Assembly: GCF_002860285.1 (NCBI RefSeq)
Contig: NZ_PGVF01000035.1
Location: forward strand, 1 to 64,000
Origin: Bacillus sp. M6-12
GTDB lineage: Bacteria > Bacillota > Bacilli > Bacillales > DSM-1321
DNA: 64,000 bases
Direction of reading: 5' to 3'
Shown: one piece after another, positions 53,383 to 60,678 of the stretch
Position numbering within the stretch: position 1 is the stretch's first letter
Layout: each line of letters starts with the position of its first letter
The notes under the pieces: model-generated
Databases searched by the model: none
What the model was told of the DNA's origin: nothing
Seen by the model: only the letters and a program-made list of their open reading frames with translations
Made by a program: the position numbers and the translations under genes

Positions 53383-53991
53383 ATGAATATAATTATCTCA
53401 TTAATTCTATCATACCTGATAGGCTCAATTCCTTCTGGACTTATTATTGGCAAGGTATTTTATAAAAAAGACATCCGGGAACACGGCAGCGGCAACCTGG
53501 GCGGAACCAATACTTTTCGGACGCTGGGGGTAAAGGCTGGCATCGCTGTAACGCTGATGGATGTTTTGAAAGGTACGCTGGCTACTCTTGTTCCCATTTG
53601 GCTAGGTGCGGACATTCATCCGCTATTGGCTGGTGTGTTCAGTGTTATCGGCCATATGTTTCCAATCTTCGCGGGCTTCCGCGGCGGAAAGGCAGTGGCA
53701 ACCTCGGGAGGAGTTTTGCTTGGGTACGCTCCAATGCTGTTCTTGCTGGTATTCCTTGTATTTGCTCTTGGACTCTTCATTACAAAATATGTTTCACTTG
53801 CATCGATGATTACTGCGGTATTTGCCGTCGTGTATACGCTTGCCACAAACCATGAAGACATCCCTCTGCTAATAGTCCTGCTGGTTATGGCGACTTTTAT
53901 CATCTACCGCCACCGGGCAAATATCAGCCGAATTAAAAATAAAACAGAACCTAAGATAAAATGGCTGTCACCCCGAAAAAAGAGGGAGTAA
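53383..53991 (+). CDS. plsY: Acyl-phosphate:glycerol-3-phosphate acyltransferase
   Basis: A membrane enzyme of 202 residues with five helices that starts phospholipid synthesis with acyl-phosphate from PlsX. Signature motifs GSIPSGLIIGK (about 13-23), HGSGNLGGTNTFRTLG (about 33-48) and GGKAVATSGG (about 100-109) are complete. Ribosome binding site GAAAGGG precedes the ATG. It is closed by two hairpins at 54009-54081. B. subtilis calls this gene yneS/plsY and it has the same neighbours. Confidence 0.95.
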   Translation: MNIIISLILSYLIGSIPSGLIIGKVFYKKDIREHGSGNLGGTNTFRTLGVKAGIAVTLMDVLKGTLATLVPIWLGADIHPLLAGVFSVIGHMFPIFAGFRGGKAVATSGGVLLGYAPMLFLLVFLVFALGLFITKYVSLASMITAVFAVVYTLATNHEDIPLLIVLLVMATFIIYRHRANISRIKNKTEPKIKWLSPRKKRE

Positions 53992-54008
53992 ATATTACAT
54001 AGCAAATA

Positions 54009-54081
54009 ACACCCTCTCTATTGAAAGGGTGTCAGACTGCAGTCAAACTCGATTTCATCAAGTTTGACTGCAGTTATTTTT
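54009..54081 (+). terminator. Double hairpin terminator after plsY
   Basis: A first stem ACACCCT/AGGGTGT (54009-54032) is followed by a 14-bp stem (54036-54049 with 54061-54074) and a T-run TATTTTTTG. The second is a strong intrinsic terminator. Confidence 0.85.
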
Positions 54082-54277
54082 TGATTTGGGCTGTTGATCT
54101 CCGTTCCAGGCGATTCGCTTTCCCATTTGTGAAACATGCTCTGGCATTAGAAGAATTGTTGAAAAGATGTCGTAATTGTGAAAAATTATTTCGCCCCTCT
54201 TCTTTATAATGAGAAAAAAGGCCTATGTTTTTCAGGAGGTTATTTATTTTTTTCAGAATACAGAAAGGGGTTTGTTT

Positions 54278-54397
54278 ATGTCCTTGAATACAAAATTAAT
54301 CGCTGAAGTCCTTTCCACGACAATCGCCATAATTGCAGTTTGTTCTATTTTTAACTATTTTCTGTTCAGCTATTTTCAGAGAACGCTAATGAATTAA
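54278..54397 (+). CDS. Small membrane peptide, perhaps a frameshifted gene
   Basis: A 39-residue frame starting MSLNTKLIAEVL, with one hydrophobic helix (about 12-34). Ribosome binding site GAAAGGGG is seven bases upstream. After TTTT near 54350, a one-base shift would join it to a further 45 codons (to TGA 54529-54531) that read as an amphipathic tail with NELTNGLSKDVHRDVSG. This suggests a single T was lost from an 84-codon gene. I do not know the family; the interval from 54400 to 54547 holds no other gene. Confidence 0.3.
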   Translation: MSLNTKLIAEVLSTTIAIIAVCSIFNYFLFSYFQRTLMN

Positions 54398-54547
54398 CAA
54401 ATGGCCTTTCAAAAGATGTACATCGTGATGTAAGCGGTTTTGCCGGCCATTATGCCGGTACACTCGCCTATCATACTGAGGCAAAGACTTGTGTATTTAA
54501 ACAAATCTTGCCGTCGGATAAGGAAATTTGAAAAAGGTGATAAAGAG

Positions 54548-55372
54548 ATGAGGATTTTTGGGGAAGATACAATTAGGCTTACCCATTTACGGGCAATATT
54601 GCTTGCCATGTTTATATTCATTATTTTATTCAATCAATTGCAGCGATTTTCTATTGGATTTGCTTTTATGGGAATCAGTATGCTGATACTCCCATTCCTA
54701 AAGGAATACGACCGCTATTTTATTTGGATGATAGTTGCTTTTTCCTTGGGCGACCTTGCCTATTTGTATTGTGTTAAATTTACAGATTTTACTTCGGCCG
54801 GGACAGCCATGAAAGTGGTGCTGAACAGGCTTATGCTAATTTGCTACGCTGTTCCTGTTTTTGTCATTATGAAATCCTTTAAACAGCAAATGTCCCTGGG
54901 CTTTACATCACCTGACTGGAATCTTCCTGTTGTGGCTCCATGGACTGTATTTCGGCTTCGTACCCTCAAGTTAAAGCATTTCCTGATTTGGGCCATTACC
55001 TTAACTATCGTCTGTTTTGTTCCGCTGCTTAAAAATAATATTGGAAATTTGCAAGGAAACTTCCTCCTAGCAGGACTTTCGTTTGCTTTCGTTAATGCAT
55101 TCCTGGAGGAGTTTTTATGGCGAGGCCTTCTTTTATACGGATTTAAGGAAGTAATCGGAGTTCGCTGGGCAGTGGCTGCCACAAGTCTTGGCTTTGGGCT
55201 GAGCCATATTACTTTAGGGTTTACACTGCCTTTTTCACTCCTTTTTGCTATCAGCGGACTTTTATATGCAGTCCTTGCAATAAAAACAAAAAGCATTCTC
55301 CCCTCCTTGATATGGCACTTCGTTATCAGCCTGCTTATGGCTTGGGGCGGCATCATTTTTTTAGGATATTAG
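54548..55372 (+). CDS. CPBP-family intramembrane metalloprotease
   Basis: A membrane protein of 274 residues with about eight hydrophobic helices. The CAAX/bacteriocin-processing motifs are complete: EEFLWRGLLLYG (EExxxR, about 190-201), GLSHITLG with a metal His (about 220-227) and WHFVISL with a second His (about 255-261). Such proteins may process peptides or confer immunity; the substrate is unknown. ATG 54548 follows AAGGTGA by seven bases. It stands alone between plsY and yneR. Confidence 0.83.
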   Translation: MRIFGEDTIRLTHLRAILLAMFIFIILFNQLQRFSIGFAFMGISMLILPFLKEYDRYFIWMIVAFSLGDLAYLYCVKFTDFTSAGTAMKVVLNRLMLICYAVPVFVIMKSFKQQMSLGFTSPDWNLPVVAPWTVFRLRTLKLKHFLIWAITLTIVCFVPLLKNNIGNLQGNFLLAGLSFAFVNAFLEEFLWRGLLLYGFKEVIGVRWAVAATSLGFGLSHITLGFTLPFSLLFAISGLLYAVLAIKTKSILPSLIWHFVISLLMAWGGIIFLGY

Positions 55373-55472
55373 TACATTGAGGCTTCCTTCATCAGTAGTG
55401 CTGTATATTCGCATCTATAACGCTTTTATTTTATACTGATAAAAGCAGAGGATAATACGGAAGGGGATTTAC

Positions 55473-55769
55473 ATGAACATTTCGATCTCTGAACAGGCAA
55501 CTGAATGGTATGAGCGTGAATTAAACTTGCACGAGGGCGATTCCGTACGTTTATTTGTAAGATATGGCGGCTCCAGTCCCGTTCAAAGCGGTTTTTCTTT
55601 AGGGATTAATAAAGACCACCCCGTAAAGGCTGGTGCAAAAACTGTTTCCCGCGGTATTTCGTTTTTTATAGAGGAAAATGATATATGGTATTTTGACGGT
55701 CATGATCTCCATATAGCTTATAGCGAAAAATATGATGAACCGGTATTTGATTATCAAAAACTGCAATAA
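55473..55769 (+). CDS. yneR: HesB/IscA-like protein YneR
   Basis: A protein of 98 residues with the HesB-type fold. Conserved are the ATEWYERELNL helix, LFVRYGGSSPVQSGFSLG (about 26-43) and IWYFDGHDLHIAYS. It lacks the three Cys used by IscA to bind iron-sulfur clusters, so it is not an A-type carrier. Function unknown. It diverges in place from the yneQ-yneP pair, sharing a terminator with yneQ. Confidence 0.85.
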   Translation: MNISISEQATEWYERELNLHEGDSVRLFVRYGGSSPVQSGFSLGINKDHPVKAGAKTVSRGISFFIEENDIWYFDGHDLHIAYSEKYDEPVFDYQKLQ

Positions 55770-55773
55770 GATA

Positions 55774-55799
55774 AAAACCTTGCCAGCGGGCAAGGTTTT
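55774..55799. terminator. Bidirectional terminator between yneR and yneQ
   Basis: Stem AAAACCTTGCC/GGCAAGGTTTT with a four-base loop (55774-55799). T-runs follow in both directions. Confidence 0.85.
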
Positions 55800-56110
55800 C
55801 ATTCATATTCAGCTGTTTCCTCAACTAATCTTTCTTTAATTCCTTCGAATTTTAAGATTTCCCGCTGCTTCTCACCTAACAGATCGAAATGGGAGTACCC
55901 CTCTTTTCGGATATGTATCCATTCTTTTTCTAACCCATATTGCCTTCCCCATTCTGCCAGCCTGGAAAGATCCTTACAGCCTGCCTTGGTGATTGTTTTG
56001 CAGCCGGGAAAACGGGGATCCAGCCAATAATGAGTCAAGAAGGCTATTTCTCCCCGGTCTATTTTCCTTTTCCAGTTTTCAATATCTTCCCGCTTTATTC
56101 CGAATGCCAA
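55799..56110 (-). CDS. yneQ: YneQ-like protein
   Basis: A small hydrophilic protein of 103 residues matching B. subtilis YneQ in context and opening (MAFGIKREDIENWKRKI). Recognisable are AFLTHYWLDPRFPGCKTITK (about 23-42) and the Trp-rich EWGRQYGLEKEWIH. No motif or known activity. It lies 41 bases after yneP on the same strand. Confidence 0.8.
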   Translation of the reverse strand: MAFGIKREDIENWKRKIDRGEIAFLTHYWLDPRFPGCKTITKAGCKDLSRLAEWGRQYGLEKEWIHIRKEGYSHFDLLGEKQREILKFEGIKERLVEETAEYE

Positions 56111-56151
56111 ATTTATCCCTACCCTGCTTTGTTAAATTCCTTTTAACAATG

Positions 56152-56574
56152 TTATTCAGTTTTCTTACTCTTTTCATAGGCATCATGCCAATTCGGATAA
56201 GCACGCCTAAAAGAAATGGGGCGGAATGTATCCTTTTTTACACAAACATGAACAGAAGTCCCTTGAACCGAAAGTTCCCCTGCTTGAGTCATAATTTCAT
56301 ATCCATAGGTTACTCGGAAGCCGTCATATGCTTCTATCCATGTCTTGATCATTGCTTCTTCCCCATACCTTACCGGCTTCTTATAGGAAGCCTGGATATC
56401 AATGACCGGCGAAATGATACCGTCTTCCTCCAGGCTAGCATAATTGAAGCCTAGATCATTAATTAGCTGAGTCCTGCCGAGTTCCATCCAAACCAAATAA
56501 TTAGCATGGTAGACAACACCCATTTGATCTGTTTCCGCATAGCGGACCTCCACTTTTCTTTCTGATATCAGCAC
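56152..56574 (-). CDS. yneP: Acyl-CoA thioesterase, 4HBT type (YneP-like)
   Basis: A hot-dog-fold thioesterase of 140 residues, YbgC-like. The ETDQMGVVYHANYLVWMELGR segment (about 15-35) holds the catalytic Asp in TDQMG and the typical HANY motif. GTG 56574 directly follows the upstream AAA gene's stop with GAGGGGA seven bases before, so translation is coupled. Substrate unknown. Confidence 0.88.
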   Translation of the reverse strand: MLISERKVEVRYAETDQMGVVYHANYLVWMELGRTQLINDLGFNYASLEEDGIISPVIDIQASYKKPVRYGEEAMIKTWIEAYDGFRVTYGYEIMTQAGELSVQGTSVHVCVKKDTFRPISFRRAYPNWHDAYEKSKKTE

Positions 56575-58935
56575 CTAAAATTCCCCTCTTTCCAGCTTTT
56601 CAACTGCAGATTGTATATCTTCCTTTTGAATCTCAAGCAACATATCATCGACTATCATGTCCGTACCCTTTTCCATTAAACGGAAGGCCTGATGCTGGAT
56701 GGCTTCATTGATTACATTGGTTGCATATCGGCCATTCCCTTTCACACTTCGTCTCTCCAAATAATTCTTTAACCAGACTTTCGCTTCTTCATCTAACGAA
56801 TATTGATAGGTTTCTCCATACCGCTCCATTATTTCCAGCATTTCATCTGCAGTGTAGTCGGTAAAGATCAAATATTTTTTGAAACGCGACCGAAGTCCTG
56901 GATTACTTTCTAACAGGCTATTCATTTCGTCTGTGTATCCGGCAAGAATAACGATCAGGTTCTCATTATGCTTCGTCATTTCCTCAACAAGTGTGTCAAC
57001 CGCTTCCTTGCCGAAATCGCCTCCTGATTGGCTTAAAAGAGAGTACGCTTCATCGATGAAAAGAACGCCTCCAAGTGATTCCCGAATCTTTTTCTTTGTT
57101 TTAATCGCAGTTTGACCGACAAATCCTGCCACAAAGTCCACCCTGCTTGCGATAACGAGGTGTCCCCTTTTCAATATGCCGCATTCTTTGAGTATTTCTG
57201 AATAAAGTTTGGCAACCGTTGTTTTTCCAGTGCCTGGATTGCCGGTAAACACGGCATGCAGCTGAATTGGCATCGAGGGCAATCCCTTTTTCCTTCTAAT
57301 TTGCTGGATATTTACAAAGGATCTTAACGCTTTTACCTCATTTTTAATCTCTTTAAGGCCGACAAGTTCTTCAAGCCTTTGAATCGGAGAACGCCCGCTG
57401 ACTTCTTCTTTTCGATTAAAGTCCTTTCCTTCAAGCATTGTAAATGGAAACTTTCCAGTATCTGAGAGGTCAGCATTGGAACCTTTGTTGAAAATTGCCT
57501 CTGTAATAATCGAGCGGACTGCCCTGGCATTGCCAAACGTTTCATCCACCCGTTCCTTATCTATTTGTTTTTCAATAGCCCGCAAAGCATCCTGGGTTAA
57601 GATATAGTCGTTGTCTGCTGCTGTTTTTTCAGCAATTTGCATTAATTCCTCAGTAGAATAATCCGGCAAATGTATGTGATTAGCACTAGGAAATCTGCTG
57701 CGAAGTCCAGGATTTGCATCAAGGAACTGTCTCATTTCATCCGGATATCCAGCAAGGATAACAGCAAATTTCCCGGAATATGCCTGATTTGTCATCAATG
57801 ATACAAGCGTATCAATCGCCGTTTGGCCATAATCATTCCCTGCTTGTCCGGATCTCTTAAGACTGTATGCTTCATCGATAAACAAAACACCGCCTAATGA
57901 CCGCCCTATAATTTCCCTTACATTTTCTTCCGTCTGCCCAACGTAAGCACCAATCAGCTGGGAGCGATCAACTTCAAGAACATCCTCCCTTGGAAGTACA
58001 CCCAGCTCATGATAAATCTTCGCGAGCAGCCGAGCCAGCGTGGTTTTTCCGGTTCCCGGATTCCCCGTTAATACAATATTAAGGCTTTGTTCATCCCTCG
58101 TCTTAAAACCAAGAGCTTTTCTCTTTTTTTCGTATTGTAAAAAATGATAATAGTCATTAACCCTTCTCTTTACTTCTGTCAGACCTATCATCCTGTTTAA
58201 TTCATTCAGGGCTGATTCTGTTTTTGTTTCCTGGTTTTCTGTGGTTTGATGAATTTCTTCCCATTCTTTTTTAAGGTGAAGAACTTTTTCTAATTGAATC
58301 TTAACGTTTTCAAAGTGAGTAGAAGTATAGAATACACCAGTAATTGATTCTTGGTACTCCAAAGCTGCTTTTAATAATAGTGACAGCTCATTCTTCATTT
58401 GCTCAATGTCTGACATTAATTGAAGATATTTATCGTCTAATTCCTTATTGTGTATTGCTGCTGCCATTTCCCTGCTTTTGAACATTTCATCCTGAACATC
58501 CTCAAGCCGGTTCAAATAATCCTTTGTGAGTGATATATATTGATCGGCTATTTTCTTCTTCGCTGGCCGGTTATCCGTTTCCCGTATAGGTGGAAATTCT
58601 AAGTCGTCAAAAAGGGCAGCGTACCTTTTCCAGTTAGATTGAGCGAACAAATCATTCGCTCTTTGATTTGCTGGATTGGCTTTTAAAGCTTCGCTCAGCC
58701 AGGACTCATAAATCGAATCTTCCCCGCTTGTGTGCTTGCGCGATAACGCAAGGAGACTGTATAGCTCAGCCTTTCGAATATTTCTTTCTGCCTCTTCCAT
58801 GCTCAGATCATTTTCTATATTAATAATAGCTTCAATCAAACGGCCTGGATTGACATTGGTTCCTGTTAAGGATAAATCAGTTTCCGTCTCCTTTAGCAAT
58901 TCTTCTGAAGAGATATGTAAGCTGCGTTCTTTCAT
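56575..58935 (-). CDS. Tandem AAA ATPase (SpoVK/CbbX type)
   Basis: A protein of 786 residues with a helical N-terminal region (about 1-245, likely TPR- or coiled-coil-like) and two CbbX/SpoVK-type AAA modules. Both are complete: Walker A GNPGTGKTT at about 291 and 565, Walker B LFIDEAYSL at about 351 and 625, and arginine finger regions NPGLRSRF in each. SpoVK in B. subtilis has only one module. Such ATPases remodel or unfold protein partners; the partner is unknown. It lies between tlp (upstream, with terminator) and yneP (coupled), so it may be expressed late or with spores (inferred). Confidence 0.85.
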   Translation of the reverse strand: MKERSLHISSEELLKETETDLSLTGTNVNPGRLIEAIINIENDLSMEEAERNIRKAELYSLLALSRKHTSGEDSIYESWLSEALKANPANQRANDLFAQSNWKRYAALFDDLEFPPIRETDNRPAKKKIADQYISLTKDYLNRLEDVQDEMFKSREMAAAIHNKELDDKYLQLMSDIEQMKNELSLLLKAALEYQESITGVFYTSTHFENVKIQLEKVLHLKKEWEEIHQTTENQETKTESALNELNRMIGLTEVKRRVNDYYHFLQYEKKRKALGFKTRDEQSLNIVLTGNPGTGKTTLARLLAKIYHELGVLPREDVLEVDRSQLIGAYVGQTEENVREIIGRSLGGVLFIDEAYSLKRSGQAGNDYGQTAIDTLVSLMTNQAYSGKFAVILAGYPDEMRQFLDANPGLRSRFPSANHIHLPDYSTEELMQIAEKTAADNDYILTQDALRAIEKQIDKERVDETFGNARAVRSIITEAIFNKGSNADLSDTGKFPFTMLEGKDFNRKEEVSGRSPIQRLEELVGLKEIKNEVKALRSFVNIQQIRRKKGLPSMPIQLHAVFTGNPGTGKTTVAKLYSEILKECGILKRGHLVIASRVDFVAGFVGQTAIKTKKKIRESLGGVLFIDEAYSLLSQSGGDFGKEAVDTLVEEMTKHNENLIVILAGYTDEMNSLLESNPGLRSRFKKYLIFTDYTADEMLEIMERYGETYQYSLDEEAKVWLKNYLERRSVKGNGRYATNVINEAIQHQAFRLMEKGTDMIVDDMLLEIQKEDIQSAVEKLERGEF

Positions 58936-59029
58936 TTATTTGTTCACTTCTTCCATTGCATTCCTTTGTTTATCCTGTTATTTTAACATACTTAGGTAAG
59001 CATGGCTTCTTGGAACATCAGATAGGAAA

Positions 59030-59049
59030 AGCCGGGGAAACCCCGGCCT
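59030..59049 (-). terminator. Terminator of tlp
   Basis: Stem AGGCCGGGG with CCCCGGCT and a TTT loop, followed on the minus strand by TTTTCC. Confidence 0.75.
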
Positions 59050-59086
59050 AAATATAATTAGTGTTTCTACTCCAGGAACCCGATTA

Positions 59087-59320
59087 TTAACGGTAGCCGT
59101 TTTCGCGTGCTTCTGACTCGTCCCGGATTTCCTGTCGTAAGCTTTCAATACTTTCCTCCCGCCGGCGGTTTTTGGCTTCTATTTTCTCCCGTTGCTCTGG
59201 ATTGCTGAATGCCATGGATTCTTGAGCTTCCTCTATATTAACAATTGTATTTTGAACCATTTCCTGAAGCTTTTCTACATTATCCAAACGATTATCTGGC
59301 TTTGGTGTCAGATTTGCCAT
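59087..59320 (-). CDS. tlp: Thioredoxin-like spore protein Tlp
   Basis: A protein of 77 residues of the Tlp family of small acid-soluble spore proteins. Opening NLTPKPDNRLDNVEKLQEMV and the EAKNRRREESIESLR helix match the family. Ribosome binding site GAAGGAGG lies six bases before ATG. It is made in the forespore in B. subtilis, where sspN-tlp form an operon. Here sspN is about 195 bases upstream and has its own terminator. Confidence 0.93.
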   Translation of the reverse strand: MANLTPKPDNRLDNVEKLQEMVQNTIVNIEEAQESMAFSNPEQREKIEAKNRRREESIESLRQEIRDESEARENGYR

Positions 59321-59436
59321 TATTAAACCTCCTTCAAACTCATGGTAGGTTCTTATTTTCCGCTGCTAAACCGCTTTCACCCAAGGTAATATAAGTTATT
59401 GAAAATAATAATGTTATGTAAACAATTTCTGATGAA

Positions 59437-59468
59437 AAGGCCCTCCCCTAATATAAAGGAAGGACCTT
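59437..59468 (-). terminator. Terminator of sspN
   Basis: A long imperfect stem, AAGGTCCTTCC pairing with GGGGAGGGCCTT, followed on the minus strand by TTC. It lies between sspN and tlp. Confidence 0.6.
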
Positions 59469-59514
59469 TGCGTAGCTGCTTATGATATTTTCATGTACAA
59501 CAGTATGAGAAATT

Positions 59515-59658
59515 TTATTCACCTTTTGTCTGAATTACTTGAGGCTGACGGCCTGTTTTATCTTGCATTTGTTTTCCTTTATTTCCTCCGGCTGCCCGCG
59601 GCTGTGTTCCAATATGATTCGGTACAAAAGGTTTTGGATTTCGTTTTGGATTTCCCAT
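59515..59658 (-). CDS. sspN: Small acid-soluble spore protein N
   Basis: A 47-residue protein matching SspN, seen as MGNPKRNPKPFVPNHIGTQP and the GGNKGKQMQDKTG core. It is synthesised in the forespore and packed in the spore core. Strong GGGGGG eight bases upstream fixes the ATG at 59658. It is short and easily missed by gene callers; a plus-strand frame of 60 codons over it is a shadow. Confidence 0.9.
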   Translation of the reverse strand: MGNPKRNPKPFVPNHIGTQPRAAGGNKGKQMQDKTGRQPQVIQTKGE

Positions 59659-59727
59659 TGCTTCATCCCCCCTGACCTTTAGTCTTTACCAGAGGGAGAA
59701 TCGCATAAGTAGTAAATTTTGATACAA

Positions 59728-59856
59728 TTATTCAGCTTTTTGCAAGTGCCTTTTTTCGAGGCGGTCTTCAATTTTTTCCATTAATTTTGCATCTTGTAAA
59801 AGCTCGCGTTTATTTTCTGTTACAAGTTCTTCAAAAGTGCGCTTCCTTTTTTTCAT
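59728..59856 (-). CDS. fbpB: FbpB-family small basic protein
   Basis: A 42-residue basic peptide, MKKRKRTFEELVTENKRELL at the N terminus. This is the pattern of FbpB-type small proteins, which in B. subtilis are Fur-regulated and act with the iron-sparing sRNA FsrA. Ribosome binding site GAAGGTGA stands five bases before ATG. No clear Fur box was seen upstream, so iron control here is not established. It lies between yneN and sspN, a position not typical for B. subtilis. Confidence 0.75.
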   Translation of the reverse strand: MKKRKRTFEELVTENKRELLQDAKLMEKIEDRLEKRHLQKAE

Positions 59857-59981
59857 TGTTTTCACCTTCTTAATCTTATAATACTCTTTATTATCCCCAA
59901 GTTGACAAAAAATTATGACATTACTGTTACACTTTTTTTATTTTACTTAATTTGTAACCGATTTGGTTCAAAAAAAACGAA

Positions 59982-60002
59982 AAACCCTAGGTCATAGGGC
60001 TT
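59982..60002 (-). terminator. Terminator of yneN
   Basis: Stem AGCCCTA with TAGGGTTT and a four-base loop, followed on the minus strand by TTTTTCG, just past the yneN stop. Confidence 0.7.
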
Positions 60003-60016
60003 TTCTTGAAAAATTG

Positions 60017-60526
60017 TTATAAGTTTCCCATTTTTGATTCCATTTCTTCCTTAGTCATCGCCCCAATAAACTTTTCTCGTATAATCCCTTTTGAATCAAT
60101 AAAATAAGTAGTAGGAATACTAATCACCTGGTATGATTTCTGTACTTTTCCTCCTTGGTCAAGAACGATAGGAAAAGTTATTCCCGTCTTCTGAGCAAAC
60201 CCTTTTACATCATTTTCCGGGTCTATATTGACTGAAAGAATAACTTCATCTGAATTCGTTTGTTTATAAAATTTCTGCATTGCCGGCATTTCTTCTTTAC
60301 ACGGCGGGCACCAGGTAGCCCAAAAGTTGAGCATTACCTTCTTGCCTTTTAAGGCTGACAGCTTTACTGTATTGCCATCCAGGTCGGATAGCTGAAGATC
60401 AGGTGCTTTTACCCCAATTTTAAGACCTGGCAGGTTATCATTTACTTTGTTCTTTTCCATTGCTTGTACAATTGCTACCGAAATCAAAAGAAAAAGCACA
60501 ACAGAAGCAATTATTTTTTTGATCAT
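60017..60526 (-). CDS. yneN: Thiol-disulfide oxidoreductase YneN (ResA/StoA-like)
   Basis: A membrane-anchored thioredoxin-fold protein of 169 residues. An N-terminal helix (about 5-22) anchors it outside, and the active site is FWATWCPPCKEEMP (about 67-80), followed by the cis-Pro SIPTTYF (about 134-140). Related proteins reduce apocytochrome c or spore-envelope proteins. Ribosome binding site AGGAGG is upstream. It lies beside citB as in B. subtilis. Confidence 0.9.
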   Translation of the reverse strand: MIKKIIASVVLFLLISVAIVQAMEKNKVNDNLPGLKIGVKAPDLQLSDLDGNTVKLSALKGKKVMLNFWATWCPPCKEEMPAMQKFYKQTNSDEVILSVNIDPENDVKGFAQKTGITFPIVLDQGGKVQKSYQVISIPTTYFIDSKGIIREKFIGAMTKEEMESKMGNL

Positions 60527-60633
60527 AATAAATCCTCCTACAAAAATTGCCTGTCTAAATTGTAGCGTATAAATAATTCAAATACAAAAGTATTTAATGT
60601 TACATTTTGTACCGTATATCTTTCCCCAATATG

Positions 60634-60666
60634 AAAAAGCAAACCCCTAATCGGAGTTTGCTTTTT
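60634..60666. terminator. Terminator of citB
   Basis: Stem AAAAAGCAAAC/GTTTGCTTTTT, T-rich both ways, placed just past the aconitase stop. Confidence 0.8.
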
Positions 60667-60678
60667 CTGTTTAAAAGC

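Noticed and set aside
54440..54547. N-terminal extension of the CPBP protease by 36 codons
   Set aside because: The extension is basic and lacks a ribosome binding site; ATG 54548 follows AAGGTGA and begins at a typical N terminus.
59493..59675. Plus-strand 60-codon frame over the sspN region
   Set aside because: Its antisense frame is clearly SspN by sequence; the plus frame is a shadow without a ribosome binding site.
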